Source of the DNA: Winogradskyella psychrotolerans
GTDB lineage: Bacteria; Bacteroidota; Bacteroidia; Flavobacteriales; Flavobacteriaceae
DNA: 64,000 nucleotides
Assembly: GCF_018860545.1 (NCBI RefSeq)
Contig: NZ_JAHKPN010000026.1
Location: forward strand, 1 to 64,000
Reading direction: 5' to 3'
The notes below the pieces were generated by a model. The model did no database searches. It had not been told where the DNA came from and saw nothing but the letters and a program-made list of their open reading frames with translations. Each line of letters begins with the position of its first letter. The first letter of the stretch is position 1. The translations under genes were made by a program, and so were the position numbers. Of the stretch, positions 9,174-17,287 are shown in pieces.

Positions 9174-9719
9174 ATGAAAAAACTAAAACAACTTACATTA
9201 TATATTCCAATCTTATTACTAACATTTACACTAACATCATGTGGAGAAGACGACGAAACACCTCTAGAAGAAGATGTGTTTTCGGGTTGTTGTTCAGGAT
9301 TGACCTCATTTGGTGAAGATGTGGACAATTTAGATCAATCTCAAGGTGAAATAATAGCTGATAATATATTCACGCCAAATGGAGACGGAGTCAATGATTA
9401 TTTTCCAATAGAAAATATTGAATTATATAATAATCATGAGGTTACTATTTATTCAATTGATGATGAGGTTGTTTTTCAAAGTACAGATTATGGTTCTGGT
9501 TTTAATAATTTATTTCCTGTTCAAACTCAAGGTCAATTTGGAGTTGATGGATTAGCAGATGGAACTTATAAATACAAAATTGTTGTAGAAAATGAGGAAA
9601 CATTCAAAAAATCAGGTCTCTTTTGTTTATTCACTAATAATCCTTCTATTGAACAAAATTTTGCAGAATGTGACCCCTTACAGCCAGGCGAATTCGATCA
9701 GATATTAACTGGTTTATAG
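9174..9719 (+). CDS. Lipoprotein with CHU_C/gliding-type C-terminal-domain-like module
   Basis: A 181-aa lipoprotein: signal MKKLKQLTLYIPILLLTFTLTSC with a lipobox cysteine and an acidic linker (GEDDETPLEED). From about residue 60 it carries IFTPNGDGVNDYFPIENIELYNN, followed by VTIYSIDDEVVFQS and DGLADGTYKYKIVVEN. This is the pattern of the gliding-motility-associated (CHU_C, type B T9SS) domain. Here the domain is internal, with about 35 residues after it, and it is attached to a lipid anchor rather than at the end of a huge adhesin. It is therefore more likely a structural binding module than a secretion signal. It lies between the TPR gene and the barrel gene. Confidence 0.8.
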   Translation: MKKLKQLTLYIPILLLTFTLTSCGEDDETPLEEDVFSGCCSGLTSFGEDVDNLDQSQGEIIADNIFTPNGDGVNDYFPIENIELYNNHEVTIYSIDDEVVFQSTDYGSGFNNLFPVQTQGQFGVDGLADGTYKYKIVVENEETFKKSGLFCLFTNNPSIEQNFAECDPLQPGEFDQILTGL

Positions 9720-9754
9720 AGTTAGATAGTTTCAATCAAATCAAAATAATATAC

Positions 9755-11479
9755 ATGAAAATTAAATATATAATCTTATCAATCTTCTCTTTGAGTTTAA
9801 CTATAAGTTATGCCCAAGAAAAAGACACCATAGCAGACCAAACGGTTAATGTTATAAAACCATATACTCCAACAATTTCGGATGCCTTTAAGATTAAGGA
9901 TAATCCTAAGTTAAACGACTCCAATGCGGTAAAGAAAAAGGAAATTAAGTATAATATTTTCTCCATTCCTGTGGCATCCACGTTTACACCAGCCAAAGGA
10001 AAAGCGGCAACGGTAGATAAGGCTAAAGCTATAAAATTGTATGATAATTATGCCTCTTTAGGTTTTGGATCATACACTACTATTTTGGGTGAAGTTTATC
10101 TTAACTATGAGTTAAGTAGAGATGAGAATGTTGGTGGTTATTTTAGTCACCATTCGTCACAAGGAGGAATCGATGATTTGGTATTGGATGATGATTTTTC
10201 TAAGACGAAGCTGAACGCTTACTATAAAAAAAGTGATCGGGATTTTACGTGGCAAGTTGATGGTGGATTCAATTTACAAACCTATAATTGGTATGGTGTC
10301 TCACAAGATTATTATTTAGAAAATGATCTAGATGATATTGATGCTGGCCAGACCTATAATGACTTGTACGTTGGTGGTAAAATTGATTTTGAAGATGCTA
10401 TTGTAAAAGATGCAAGCCTTCGATTTAGACGTTTTGGCGATAATCATGATTCTGGAGAAAATAGATTAGTTGCTAAAACTAGTTTTGATTTTCCTATTCA
10501 AGATGAAATTATTAATGCAGAACTTTCAGTCGATTATATTGGTGGCACGTTCGATAGAAATTTAGAAAATACAGCGGAAATTAATTATGGAAATGTGTCA
10601 TTAGGATTTGCACCGTCTTACCAAATGACTCAAGATGATTTAACCTTAGATTTAGGTGTTAAATTAGTCTATCTTAATGATACAGAGTTTAGTGAGAGTA
10701 AGTTTTTTATCTATCCAAATATTGAAGCATCTTACCGTTTAGTTGATGAGTTATTAATTGCTTTTGGTGGACTCAAAGGGGATTTAATCCAGAATTCTTA
10801 TTATGATTTCGTAAATGAAAATCCATTTGTGTCTCCGTCTTTATTCATTACGCCAACCGATCAGCAGTATACAACGTTTGTTGGTGTAAAAGGGAAACTG
10901 ACAAATAGTATCGGTTACAATTTAAAAGCGAACTATGCCTCAGAAAAGAATAAAGCCTTGTATAAATCAAATCCGGCTTCAAATGATCCACTAACGGAAT
11001 ATCAGTATGGAAATTCATTCAACGTAACTTATGATGATGTTACGACCTTCTCGATAGCAGGTGAATTGAATGTAGATTTTAATAGAAATTTCACCTTAGG
11101 TTTAAAAGGAGAGTTTTTTGCGTACAATACAGATAATCAATCTGAAGCATGGAACTTACCAGATCTAAAAGCCTCTCTATTCTTAGATTATCAAATTTCT
11201 GAACAGTGGTTTGCGGGATCAAGTTTATTCTTTGTAGGTGAGCGTAAAGATCAGAGACTATTTGTAGATGAATTAAATCCATTGAATAATACGGTTGAAA
11301 CGGTATCTTTAAATAGTTACTTTGATATTAATGCCCATGTCGGTTATAAAATAAACGATCAGTTATCTGTTTTTGGTAAGGCTAATAATATCGCAAGTCA
11401 AAATTACGAACGTTGGTTAAATTTCCCAGTGCAAGGTATTCAAGTACTTGCAGGAGCCACTTATCAGTTTGATTTCTAG
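9755..11479 (+). CDS. Outer-membrane beta-barrel protein, TonB-receptor-like without plug
   Basis: A 574-aa protein with signal peptide (IILSIFSLSLTISYAQ). After a conserved-looking N-terminal segment (DQTVNVIKPYTPTISDAF, residues about 29-46) the remainder alternates in amphipathic beta strands with aromatic ends, and the last residues GATYQFDF fit an outer-membrane insertion signal ending in Phe. No TonB box or plug domain is visible, and the length is well below the 700-1100 aa of full TonB-dependent receptors. It may act as the outer-membrane partner of the TPR protein and lipoprotein just upstream (35 nt gap). Substrate unknown. Confidence 0.8.
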   Translation: MKIKYIILSIFSLSLTISYAQEKDTIADQTVNVIKPYTPTISDAFKIKDNPKLNDSNAVKKKEIKYNIFSIPVASTFTPAKGKAATVDKAKAIKLYDNYASLGFGSYTTILGEVYLNYELSRDENVGGYFSHHSSQGGIDDLVLDDDFSKTKLNAYYKKSDRDFTWQVDGGFNLQTYNWYGVSQDYYLENDLDDIDAGQTYNDLYVGGKIDFEDAIVKDASLRFRRFGDNHDSGENRLVAKTSFDFPIQDEIINAELSVDYIGGTFDRNLENTAEINYGNVSLGFAPSYQMTQDDLTLDLGVKLVYLNDTEFSESKFFIYPNIEASYRLVDELLIAFGGLKGDLIQNSYYDFVNENPFVSPSLFITPTDQQYTTFVGVKGKLTNSIGYNLKANYASEKNKALYKSNPASNDPLTEYQYGNSFNVTYDDVTTFSIAGELNVDFNRNFTLGLKGEFFAYNTDNQSEAWNLPDLKASLFLDYQISEQWFAGSSLFFVGERKDQRLFVDELNPLNNTVETVSLNSYFDINAHVGYKINDQLSVFGKANNIASQNYERWLNFPVQGIQVLAGATYQFDF

Positions 11480-11501
11480 TTCCTACGAAAGTAGGAATCT
11501 C
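11479..11501 (+). repeat. Dispersed short palindromic repeat, family B copy 4
   Basis: GTTCCTACGAAAGTAGGAAT then CTC. The arms TTCCTAC/GTAGGAA are perfectly paired although the bases differ from the other copies (TAC/GTA in place of TGC/GCA). This compensatory change suggests that the hairpin itself is maintained. It begins on the last base of the stop codon. Confidence 0.8.
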
Positions 11502-11536
11502 ATAATGTATATTAGCTTGCAAAGACCTTATACGAC

Positions 11537-11572
11537 AAAAGCGTTCCAATTCGGAGCGCTTTTCTTATTTTT
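11537..11572 (+). terminator. Intrinsic terminator after the barrel gene
   Basis: AAAAGCGTTCC, loop AATTC, GGAGCGCTTTT: an 11-bp stem with one G-U pair, followed by a T-rich tract. It closes the TPR-lipoprotein-barrel unit. Confidence 0.8.
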
Positions 11573-11585
11573 ACATGGTTCGTCA

Positions 11586-11628
11586 CTTCGAGTGATTTTA
11601 TTTTTATAAAATTGTATCGAGAAGTTTT
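11586..11628 (+). repeat. Dispersed repeat, family C copy 1
   Basis: Starts CTTCGAGTGATTTTATTTTT and ends AAATTGTATCGAGAAGTTTT. A second copy is at 15323-15365. It lies just upstream of the amidohydrolase start and includes a TTG that would otherwise look like an early start codon. Confidence 0.7.
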
Positions 11629-11692
11629 AATAGTCAAAATTTTAAGAATGAAATCGAAAGTCCAAGAGTACATAAAAGATAATAGAATTACA

Positions 11693-13312
11693 ATGAGTAA
11701 AAAGCTTTTCATAATCCTGACGTTACTTACCATTTTTGCGTGTCAGAAGGATAAACAACAAGTAGATTTAATCGTCACTAATGCAAATATCTATACGGTT
11801 GATGATGCTTTTAGTAAAGCAGAGTCATTTGCTGTTAAAGATGGAAAAATCATTGCCGTAGGTAATACCTCCGAAATAGAGAAGACGTACAAAGCCAACG
11901 ATACACTAAATGCAGATGGTAAAACCATTGTTCCGGGATTTATAGATGCACATTGCCACTTTTTAGGATTAGGTTTTAATCAGCAAGTCGCCAATTTGGT
12001 TGGTTCTAAAAGTTTTGAGGAAATGATGAAACGCGTGTTGAATTTTCAAAATAAGCACAACAATGATTTTATTTTAGGAAGAGGTTGGGACCAAAACGAC
12101 TGGGAAGACAAACAGTTCCCAAATAAAAAATTATTAGATAAATTATACCCAAACACTCCAGTGGCTTTAACGCGTATTGATGGCCATGCCTTATTGGTCA
12201 ACCAAGCAGCATTAGACTTAGGAGGTGTTACTGTGGATAGTAAAATTGAAGGAGGTGAAGTTGTGATTGAAAATGGTGAACTTACAGGTATTCTCATTGA
12301 TAATGCTGAATTTTTAGTGATGGAACATTGGCCAATACCGTCTAGAGCAGATATGACGAATGCCTTGTTAGAAGCACAAAAATTATGTTTCGATTTGGGT
12401 TTAACCACTGTTGATGATGCGGGATTAACGAAAGAAGCGATTGAAATTATTGACAGTCTTCAAAACACAGGTGATTTAAAAATGCGTATTTACGCGATGG
12501 TATCTGCTTCTGAAGATAATTTAGATTATTTTTTAAATCAAGGGATTACTAAGACCGACCGACTAAACGTGCGTTCTTTTAAATTTTATGCCGATGGTGC
12601 TTTAGGGTCTCGAGGAGCCATACTTAGAGAACCATATTCTGATAAACCAGGCCATTTAGGCTTATTGGTTACAGATTTAGAAACATTAAGTCAGTCCGCA
12701 GAGCGTATTGCAAATTCCGAATTTCAAATGAATACACATGCGATTGGAGACTCAGCAAATCATGCCGTATTGCAAACTTATAATAAAGTTTTAGCAGGAA
12801 AAGAAGATCGACGTTGGAGAGTAGAACATGCACAGATTGTATCACCAGAAGATTTTGAGTTGTATAAAAATGTAATGCCATCTATTCAGCCAACCCATGC
12901 GACTAGCGATATGTATTGGGCAGAAGATAGAGTAGGAGCAGAACGTATGAAAGGAGCTTATGCCTACAAGCAATTGTTGGAAGCTTACGGAAAAGTCGCT
13001 TTAGGAACTGATTTTCCTGTGGAGCAAGTAAGTCCGTTTTTAACATTTTATGCTGCTGTTGCCAGACAAGATTTAAAACAGTTTCCTGAAGGTGGTTTTC
13101 AGATTGAAAATGGATTAACTAGAGAAGAAACCTTAAGAGGCATGACAATTTGGGCGGCCTATTCTAATTTTGAAGAGGATGAAAAAGGAAGTATTGAAGT
13201 TGGGAAGTTCGCCGATTTTATTGTCTTGGATAAAGATATTATGACGGTGAATGCCAAGCAGATTCCTAATATTAAGGTGTTAACGACTGTGGTTGGTGGT
13301 GAGGTGCAGTAA
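11693..13312 (+). CDS. YtcJ-like metal-dependent amidohydrolase, lipoprotein
   Basis: Amidohydrolase_3 superfamily enzyme hydrolysing an unknown C-N or related bond. The start at 11693 gives MSKKLFIILTLLTIFAC, a lipoprotein signal; an upstream TTG at 11612 would begin inside a dispersed repeat and bury the signal, so I reject it. Family features: DLIVTNANIYTVDD at the mature N-terminus, GFIDAHCHF metal motif, GRGWDQNDW, RIDGHALLVN, SFKFYADGALGSRGA, the later MNTHAIGDSAN and RVEHAQ metal ligands, and ALGTDFPVE near residue 440. The mature length of about 520 aa is typical. It is probably anchored on the periplasmic side of a membrane; the substrate cannot be told. Confidence 0.9.
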   Translation: MSKKLFIILTLLTIFACQKDKQQVDLIVTNANIYTVDDAFSKAESFAVKDGKIIAVGNTSEIEKTYKANDTLNADGKTIVPGFIDAHCHFLGLGFNQQVANLVGSKSFEEMMKRVLNFQNKHNNDFILGRGWDQNDWEDKQFPNKKLLDKLYPNTPVALTRIDGHALLVNQAALDLGGVTVDSKIEGGEVVIENGELTGILIDNAEFLVMEHWPIPSRADMTNALLEAQKLCFDLGLTTVDDAGLTKEAIEIIDSLQNTGDLKMRIYAMVSASEDNLDYFLNQGITKTDRLNVRSFKFYADGALGSRGAILREPYSDKPGHLGLLVTDLETLSQSAERIANSEFQMNTHAIGDSANHAVLQTYNKVLAGKEDRRWRVEHAQIVSPEDFELYKNVMPSIQPTHATSDMYWAEDRVGAERMKGAYAYKQLLEAYGKVALGTDFPVEQVSPFLTFYAAVARQDLKQFPEGGFQIENGLTREETLRGMTIWAAYSNFEEDEKGSIEVGKFADFIVLDKDIMTVNAKQIPNIKVLTTVVGGEVQ

Positions 13313-13320
13313 TGAAGTTT

Positions 13321-13470
13321 GAAGCTCGCAAAGTCGCAGAGCCGCTAAGACTTAAATCCAAAAAAATATAGCGCAATTTTCTAAAATAACTTTGCGCCTA
13401 TGCTATGTTGCGTGAAAATTGTTTACTCAATGAGTCTCTGTACACCTTTGTTTATCTCCATGTCATAAGC
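13321..13470. repeat. Degenerate dispersed repeat cluster, family A locus 1
   Basis: Contains GCTCGCAAAGTCGCAGAG near 13324, CTTTGCGCCTATGCTATG near 13390 and GAGTCTCTGTACACCTTTG near 13432. These are short near-repeats of CGCAAAG/CTTTGCG and CTCTGTG units in both orientations. The same types of words occur in two other intergenic regions of the window (14529-14604 and 21671-21840). No protein is encoded here. Confidence 0.55.
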
Positions 13471-13572
13471 TAAAATAGCCTCAATAAAAATTGCTAACGA
13501 TCTAGATTAAAAAGATAAAACACGGTAGAGGTTGTAGTGCAATAAATGATAAAATTTTTCCGTTCAATCTAA

Positions 13573-14328
13573 ATGAAATATTTATGTTTATTTGTAGTCA
13601 TTTTTGGTTTGTTTTTTACAGCATGCAAAGCCAAAAAGAGCTCACTAAATTATAGAGTATATTCCTGTGAAGATGGAATAGCAGAAGCTATTAAAGATGC
13701 TGGCGAGGGTAATTACGAACTTATTTCCTATGGCTTAATATCTATTATAGAAGTAGATGGTTTTAATCAATTTTACAGGAACCATTTAATCGAAAATTAT
13801 AATATAATTCTAAGTCTTGATGGTTGCATTGTTACAGAAGGTTCAAATTGTTACAGGGAAAAGATCGAAGAACTTATTTATCAAAGGTATGGCAATGATA
13901 TATTTGAGTTATCCAAATTGGAAGCAATACAAGAATTTAGAAATACAGAGGAATTTATAAAAGAAATTAAGCCTAAGATTGATTCGGGTAAAATTTATTG
14001 GTCATCAATGCTCCATCAACAACCAAAATTTTTAATTGAAGGAAAAGATGAAGATTTATTAAGGTTTTTAGGATTTGCTAAATTTGAAAAAGATGATTAT
14101 TACACTGATGATTATTGTGTTATCTCATTCAATATAGAAAAAAATGGAACTATTACAGAGATTGAATTTAAAAATTTAAAGACTTCTGAAACTCTGTTTA
14201 ATGAAGTGCTGTTAGAGAAACTTCATAATATTCCAAAATGGCAACCAGGTCAGTATTTAAATGAGCAAGTGAGGTCTTACGCTTCATATAGAGTGCCGTT
14301 ACGTTTATTTGAAAAATATCCTCGCTAA
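13573..14328 (+). CDS. Lipoprotein with TonB-C-like domain
   Basis: A 251-aa protein with a lipobox signal (MKYLCLFVVIFGLFFTAC). The middle contains several cysteines (CEDGIAEA, DGCIVTEGSNCY), possibly disulphides. The last 70 residues have the pattern ISFNIEKNGTITEIEFKNLK... LLEKLHNIPKWQPGQYLNEQVRSYASYRVPLRL, with key words ENGTI-like and P-W-PG, which resembles the TonB C-terminal domain found in many Bacteroidetes lipoproteins. There is no TonB transmembrane anchor or proline-rich stretch, so it is not a canonical energy transducer. It stands alone between two repeat-rich intergenic regions. Confidence 0.75.
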   Translation: MKYLCLFVVIFGLFFTACKAKKSSLNYRVYSCEDGIAEAIKDAGEGNYELISYGLISIIEVDGFNQFYRNHLIENYNIILSLDGCIVTEGSNCYREKIEELIYQRYGNDIFELSKLEAIQEFRNTEEFIKEIKPKIDSGKIYWSSMLHQQPKFLIEGKDEDLLRFLGFAKFEKDDYYTDDYCVISFNIEKNGTITEIEFKNLKTSETLFNEVLLEKLHNIPKWQPGQYLNEQVRSYASYRVPLRLFEKYPR

Positions 14329-14528
14329 CTAATTAAAATGTTCTCTTCTTTATAAAGATATAAGGACTGTTGTTTTCGGTAAAGTGTAATAGACGATTTT
14401 TGACTCACAACGTCGTAGAGTTGCAAATACTCATGTGGAAAAAAATAGAATGCTATTTGTAGTAATCGTGCGGAAATTGATTGTTAGAATCAATAAATTC
14501 TAGGAAGAGATGCAGAGTTTTACTAAAA

Positions 14529-14604
14529 CTTTGCGCCTCCGCACCTCTGCCCGATAATTATTTTCTCCGTGTATCTCTGTGAACCTCCGAGTAACTTTGT
14601 GAAA
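14529..14604. repeat. Degenerate dispersed repeat cluster, family A locus 2
   Basis: 14529-14552 reads CTTTGCGCC, TCCGCACC, TCTGCCC: three related units of 8-9 bp. 14565-14604 is a four-unit repeat with an exact 10-bp period: CTCCGTGTAT, CTCTGTGAAC, CTCCGAGTAA, CTTTGTGAAA. It lies between two convergent genes. The upstream stretch 14329-14528 holds nothing else I can name. Confidence 0.65.
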
Positions 14605-14610
14605 TAGCCA

Positions 14611-15309
14611 CTAAAAGAGTCTTGCCAAATAATCAAAATGTTCACCATCTATAACCTTATCACATTTTAAACCAATGGTTAAGCACGCTGTTTTCAACGT
14701 TTCAAAATCGAGATACAACCATTTCATAGGGGTTTCTTTTTCGCCTTTATATGACAGAAAATAATCTAATTCCCCAGGATAGCCTTGGTTGAGGTCTAGC
14801 CACATGCCGCCATCGTCATCTTCATACATATAAGATATATCTGAGGAGTCTATTAAAATTTGACCATCAGGATTTAAAAGTGATTTCAAATGCTTCAAAT
14901 AGTGAGCGACTTGTGATAATTCTTGAAAAATCCCAGTACCATTCATCAATAGTAAAATGGTATCAAAAGTCTCTGTTTCTTCTAAAAGAGGTTTTAATTC
15001 AGTATTTGTAACACCACGTTTCAGTGCGACTTCAACCGCACCTTTTGAGCTGTCAATCGCTTTTACAGTAACACCTTTGTCTTGCAGCCATAACGCATGA
15101 CTTCCAGCTCCACACCCCACATCCAACACTTTTCCTTTTGCTAATTGCAACGCGGTTTGTTCTAGTTTAGGCATTTCAGAATAACGTCTAAATAAATAAG
15201 GAAGCGGTAAGGAGTCTTCATCTGAAATATTTGTAGATGTGATGATATCCTCAGAATAATTGTCATTCTGATAATCTAATAATGCTTTTCCAAAGAGATC
15301 TTTACTCAT
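14611..15309 (-). CDS. Class I SAM-dependent methyltransferase
   Basis: A 232-aa Rossmann-fold methyltransferase of unknown substrate. Motif I is KVLDVGCGAGSHALWLQDKG (about residues 55-74), followed by the acidic end of strand 2 in VKAIDSSKGAVEVA and motif IV-like FDTILLLMNGTGIFQELSQ. No additional targeting domain is visible. It is probably a small-molecule methyltransferase rather than one acting on nucleic acid, but this is a guess from size and the absence of RNA-binding features. It is divergent from the YkgJ-like gene, 71 bp away, and its promoter region overlaps a family C repeat. Confidence 0.88.
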   Translation of the reverse strand: MSKDLFGKALLDYQNDNYSEDIITSTNISDEDSLPLPYLFRRYSEMPKLEQTALQLAKGKVLDVGCGAGSHALWLQDKGVTVKAIDSSKGAVEVALKRGVTNTELKPLLEETETFDTILLLMNGTGIFQELSQVAHYLKHLKSLLNPDGQILIDSSDISYMYEDDDGGMWLDLNQGYPGELDYFLSYKGEKETPMKWLYLDFETLKTACLTIGLKCDKVIDGEHFDYLARLF

Positions 15310-15322
15310 AGTTATTCATTAG

Positions 15323-15365
15323 TTCGAGTGAATTCCATTTTTATCGAAATTGTATCGAGAACTTT
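15323..15365 (+). repeat. Dispersed repeat, family C copy 2
   Basis: Starts TTCGAGTGAATTCCATTTTT and ends GAAATTGTATCGAGAACTTT, matching the copy at 11586-11628 at both ends while the centre differs. The TTG inside its right end serves as the -33 element of the promoter for the next gene. Confidence 0.7.
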
Positions 15366-15376
15366 AATTAAATTTG
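15350..15376 (+). promoter_or_regulatory. Promoter of the YkgJ-like gene
   Basis: TTG at 15350-15352, 16-bp spacer, TAAATTTG at 15369-15376, an exact -7 box. The ATG follows the box by only 4 nt, so the mRNA would have almost no leader. Confidence 0.7.
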
Positions 15377-15380
15377 TGTT

Positions 15381-15875
15381 ATGCAAGATCAAATTAATAA
15401 TCTTCCTAAGCTTGCCAAAGATAAGCATAAGGAGAATAAAACCTTTTTCACCAAGCTAAAAAAGAAACCGCCAAAGCAGTTGGATTATTTAATGCAAGAG
15501 TTACATGAGGAGGAGTTTGAACGTACAGATTGTTTAGAATGCGCAAATTGTTGTAAAACAACAGGACCTTTATTTACATCAAAAGACATTCAGCGGATTT
15601 CGAAGTTCTTTAAAATGAAAGAGCAACAATTCATTGCAACGTATTTGCGCTTGGATGAAGAAAACGATTATGTGTTACAATCTGTGCCATGTACATTTTT
15701 AGGAGCCGATAATTACTGCTCAATTTATGACGTGCGACCAAAAGCATGCAGTGAATTTCCGCATACAGATCGCAAAAAGTTTCAGCAAATTTCTAACCTA
15801 ACGTTGAAGAATGTTGCTATTTGTCCAGCAGCATATAATATTGTAGAGGAAATGAAAAAGAGAATTCCGTTATAA
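15381..15875 (+). CDS. YkgJ family cysteine-cluster protein
   Basis: A 164-aa soluble protein with the YkgJ (UPF0153) cysteine arrangement: DCLECANCC near residues 51-59, then CTFLGADNYCSIYDVRPKACSEFP near 111-134, and a final CPAA. The eight or so cysteines are thought to bind a metal or Fe-S centre; the family's biochemical role is unknown. The N-terminal 50 residues are lysine-rich and helical. The near-absence of a 5' leader (see the promoter entry) is notable. Length is usual for the family. Confidence 0.9.
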   Translation: MQDQINNLPKLAKDKHKENKTFFTKLKKKPPKQLDYLMQELHEEEFERTDCLECANCCKTTGPLFTSKDIQRISKFFKMKEQQFIATYLRLDEENDYVLQSVPCTFLGADNYCSIYDVRPKACSEFPHTDRKKFQQISNLTLKNVAICPAAYNIVEEMKKRIPL

Positions 15876-15927
15876 TAAGTCTGCCTTCGGAATAATTTTT
15901 GATGCTTAACTGAATTAAAAAAAGACT

Positions 15928-16830
15928 ATGAATAAATTTATTATTAACGTCCTATTTCTGTTATTTGCTTTCCATCTATCGTATTCTCAAGCATGGATGA
16001 CCAATTTAGATATAGCTCAAAAACTAGCCTTAACTCAAAACAAAATGGTGTTGATGGTTTGGGAAGAAAGCACCAAATATCCTTATGGGGTATTAGCCAA
16101 TGATGAGAATGGTAAAATTATTTATATAGAAAGTTTGTTTGAAAGTGAGATTATAAGTCCTTTAATCTGGGAACATTTCGTACCGATAATTGTTAGTGAG
16201 TATAAATATGCAGACTTATATGGTGAAATAAAGTATAAGCGATCACAAAAGTATATTAATAAGTTTAATGATGATTCTATAAAAATAATGGATGTTAATG
16301 GTAACATTTTAAATGTGTCCAGTGATCCAGAGAGTTTTCAAAATATCACAACTATAATTAATAATTATGCTTTAAATACTGAGTTTGTTTCAACTGAGTT
16401 AATTGGGTATAAGACGAAAAAAGATTTTTATTCGGCCTATTATTTAGCTTCAAAATATTTTGACTTTTCATTGTATATGAAAGATTATATTAGATCTGAG
16501 TTTATTGATTTAGGAATTATTTATTTAAATGAAGCTACAGAATTTATCGCCACGCAGCCAACCGAAGATCAGTTGGGGTTAACGCAACGTGTAGCCCTTT
16601 TAGATCTTCAACAGTATTTAATTTTAAAACGACCAAAAAAAGTACTCAGACAATTAAAACGCATAGATGCGGAAAGCATAGAGCCAAATAATGAGTCATT
16701 TATAGCGTTTTTGTATTATACGGCATATCAAATTTTAAACGATGTAACTAACGCAGCTTTATGGGAATCTAAAATTTCTTCAGTAAATTTGAAGAAAGCG
16801 CAATTACTTATTAATTTGAATCGTAATTAA
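15928..16830 (+). CDS. Secreted thioredoxin-fold-like protein
   Basis: A 300-aa protein with a signal peptide (NKFIINVLFLLFAFHLSYSQ). Residues about 21-120 (AWMTNLDIAQKLALTQNKMVLMVWEES, followed by FVPIIV and IKIMDVNGNIL) resemble the thioredoxin-like domains of Bacteroidetes that begin with W-D-A-A-NK-hydrophobic-W. The usual CxxC after the first strand is absent, so it is not an active disulphide oxidoreductase. The C-terminal half is helical, possibly TPR-like. Function unknown. It begins a run of same-strand genes to 18986. Confidence 0.7.
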   Translation: MNKFIINVLFLLFAFHLSYSQAWMTNLDIAQKLALTQNKMVLMVWEESTKYPYGVLANDENGKIIYIESLFESEIISPLIWEHFVPIIVSEYKYADLYGEIKYKRSQKYINKFNDDSIKIMDVNGNILNVSSDPESFQNITTIINNYALNTEFVSTELIGYKTKKDFYSAYYLASKYFDFSLYMKDYIRSEFIDLGIIYLNEATEFIATQPTEDQLGLTQRVALLDLQQYLILKRPKKVLRQLKRIDAESIEPNNESFIAFLYYTAYQILNDVTNAALWESKISSVNLKKAQLLINLNRN

Positions 16831-16841
16831 GTTCTATAATA

Positions 16842-17285
16842 ATGAAAAAAACGACTATTCTGTTAGTGTTGGTATTTGTATTTAACTGTTCATCGGATGA
16901 TGATAGTTCTACAAGTCTCGATTTAAATCTATTATATGGTCAATGGTATCGCGTAGGTTTATGTCAAGAGCAAAATAGTTTGTTCTTAGATGCAGATGGA
17001 ACCTATGAAAGTTTCAGATCAGGAGCCGTAGATTGTGATGATTCAGAACCAGATACTTATAAATTTACAGGAACTTATACCATAAATGGTAATTTTTATA
17101 GACCTAACGAGCTTACTCGCGAACTTATTGTTGATGGTACAAACCTTACTGTTTTTGATTTTGAAGACCCCAACCTTAAGAGGGAGATAATTGAGCTGAA
17201 CGATACCTCATTAGTCATTAAAACCTATATTGATAATGGCAATAATAGCATTGATTTACTAGGGGAATATTCATACGAGCATTAA
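16842..17285 (+). CDS. Lipocalin-like lipoprotein
   Basis: A 147-aa protein with lipobox signal (KKTTILLVLVFVFNC) and a Ser/Asp linker. The mature part (LYGQWYRVGLC ... LFLDADGTYESF ... KFTGTYTINGN ... LVIKTYIDNGN) has the G-x-W opening and repeated short beta strands of the lipocalin-like lipoproteins common in Flavobacteriia. The ligand is unknown. Two or three mature cysteines (GLCQEQ, VDCDDS) may pair. It follows the preceding gene by 11 nt and precedes the next by 2 nt, so it is within an operon. Confidence 0.78.
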   Translation: MKKTTILLVLVFVFNCSSDDDSSTSLDLNLLYGQWYRVGLCQEQNSLFLDADGTYESFRSGAVDCDDSEPDTYKFTGTYTINGNFYRPNELTRELIVDGTNLTVFDFEDPNLKREIIELNDTSLVIKTYIDNGNNSIDLLGEYSYEH

Positions 17286-17287
17286 AT

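Noticed and set aside
9174..9719. Type B T9SS cargo protein
   Set aside because: The CHU_C-like module is not at the C-terminus and the protein has a lipobox, so it is probably lipid-anchored and not T9SS-secreted.
11612..11692. Extended N-terminus of the amidohydrolase from a TTG
   Set aside because: It starts inside the family C repeat and precedes a perfect lipoprotein signal at 11693.
12046..12408. 120-codon minus-strand frame inside the amidohydrolase
   Set aside because: Antisense shadow of a clear gene; Ser/Pro-rich nonsense composition typical of antisense translation.
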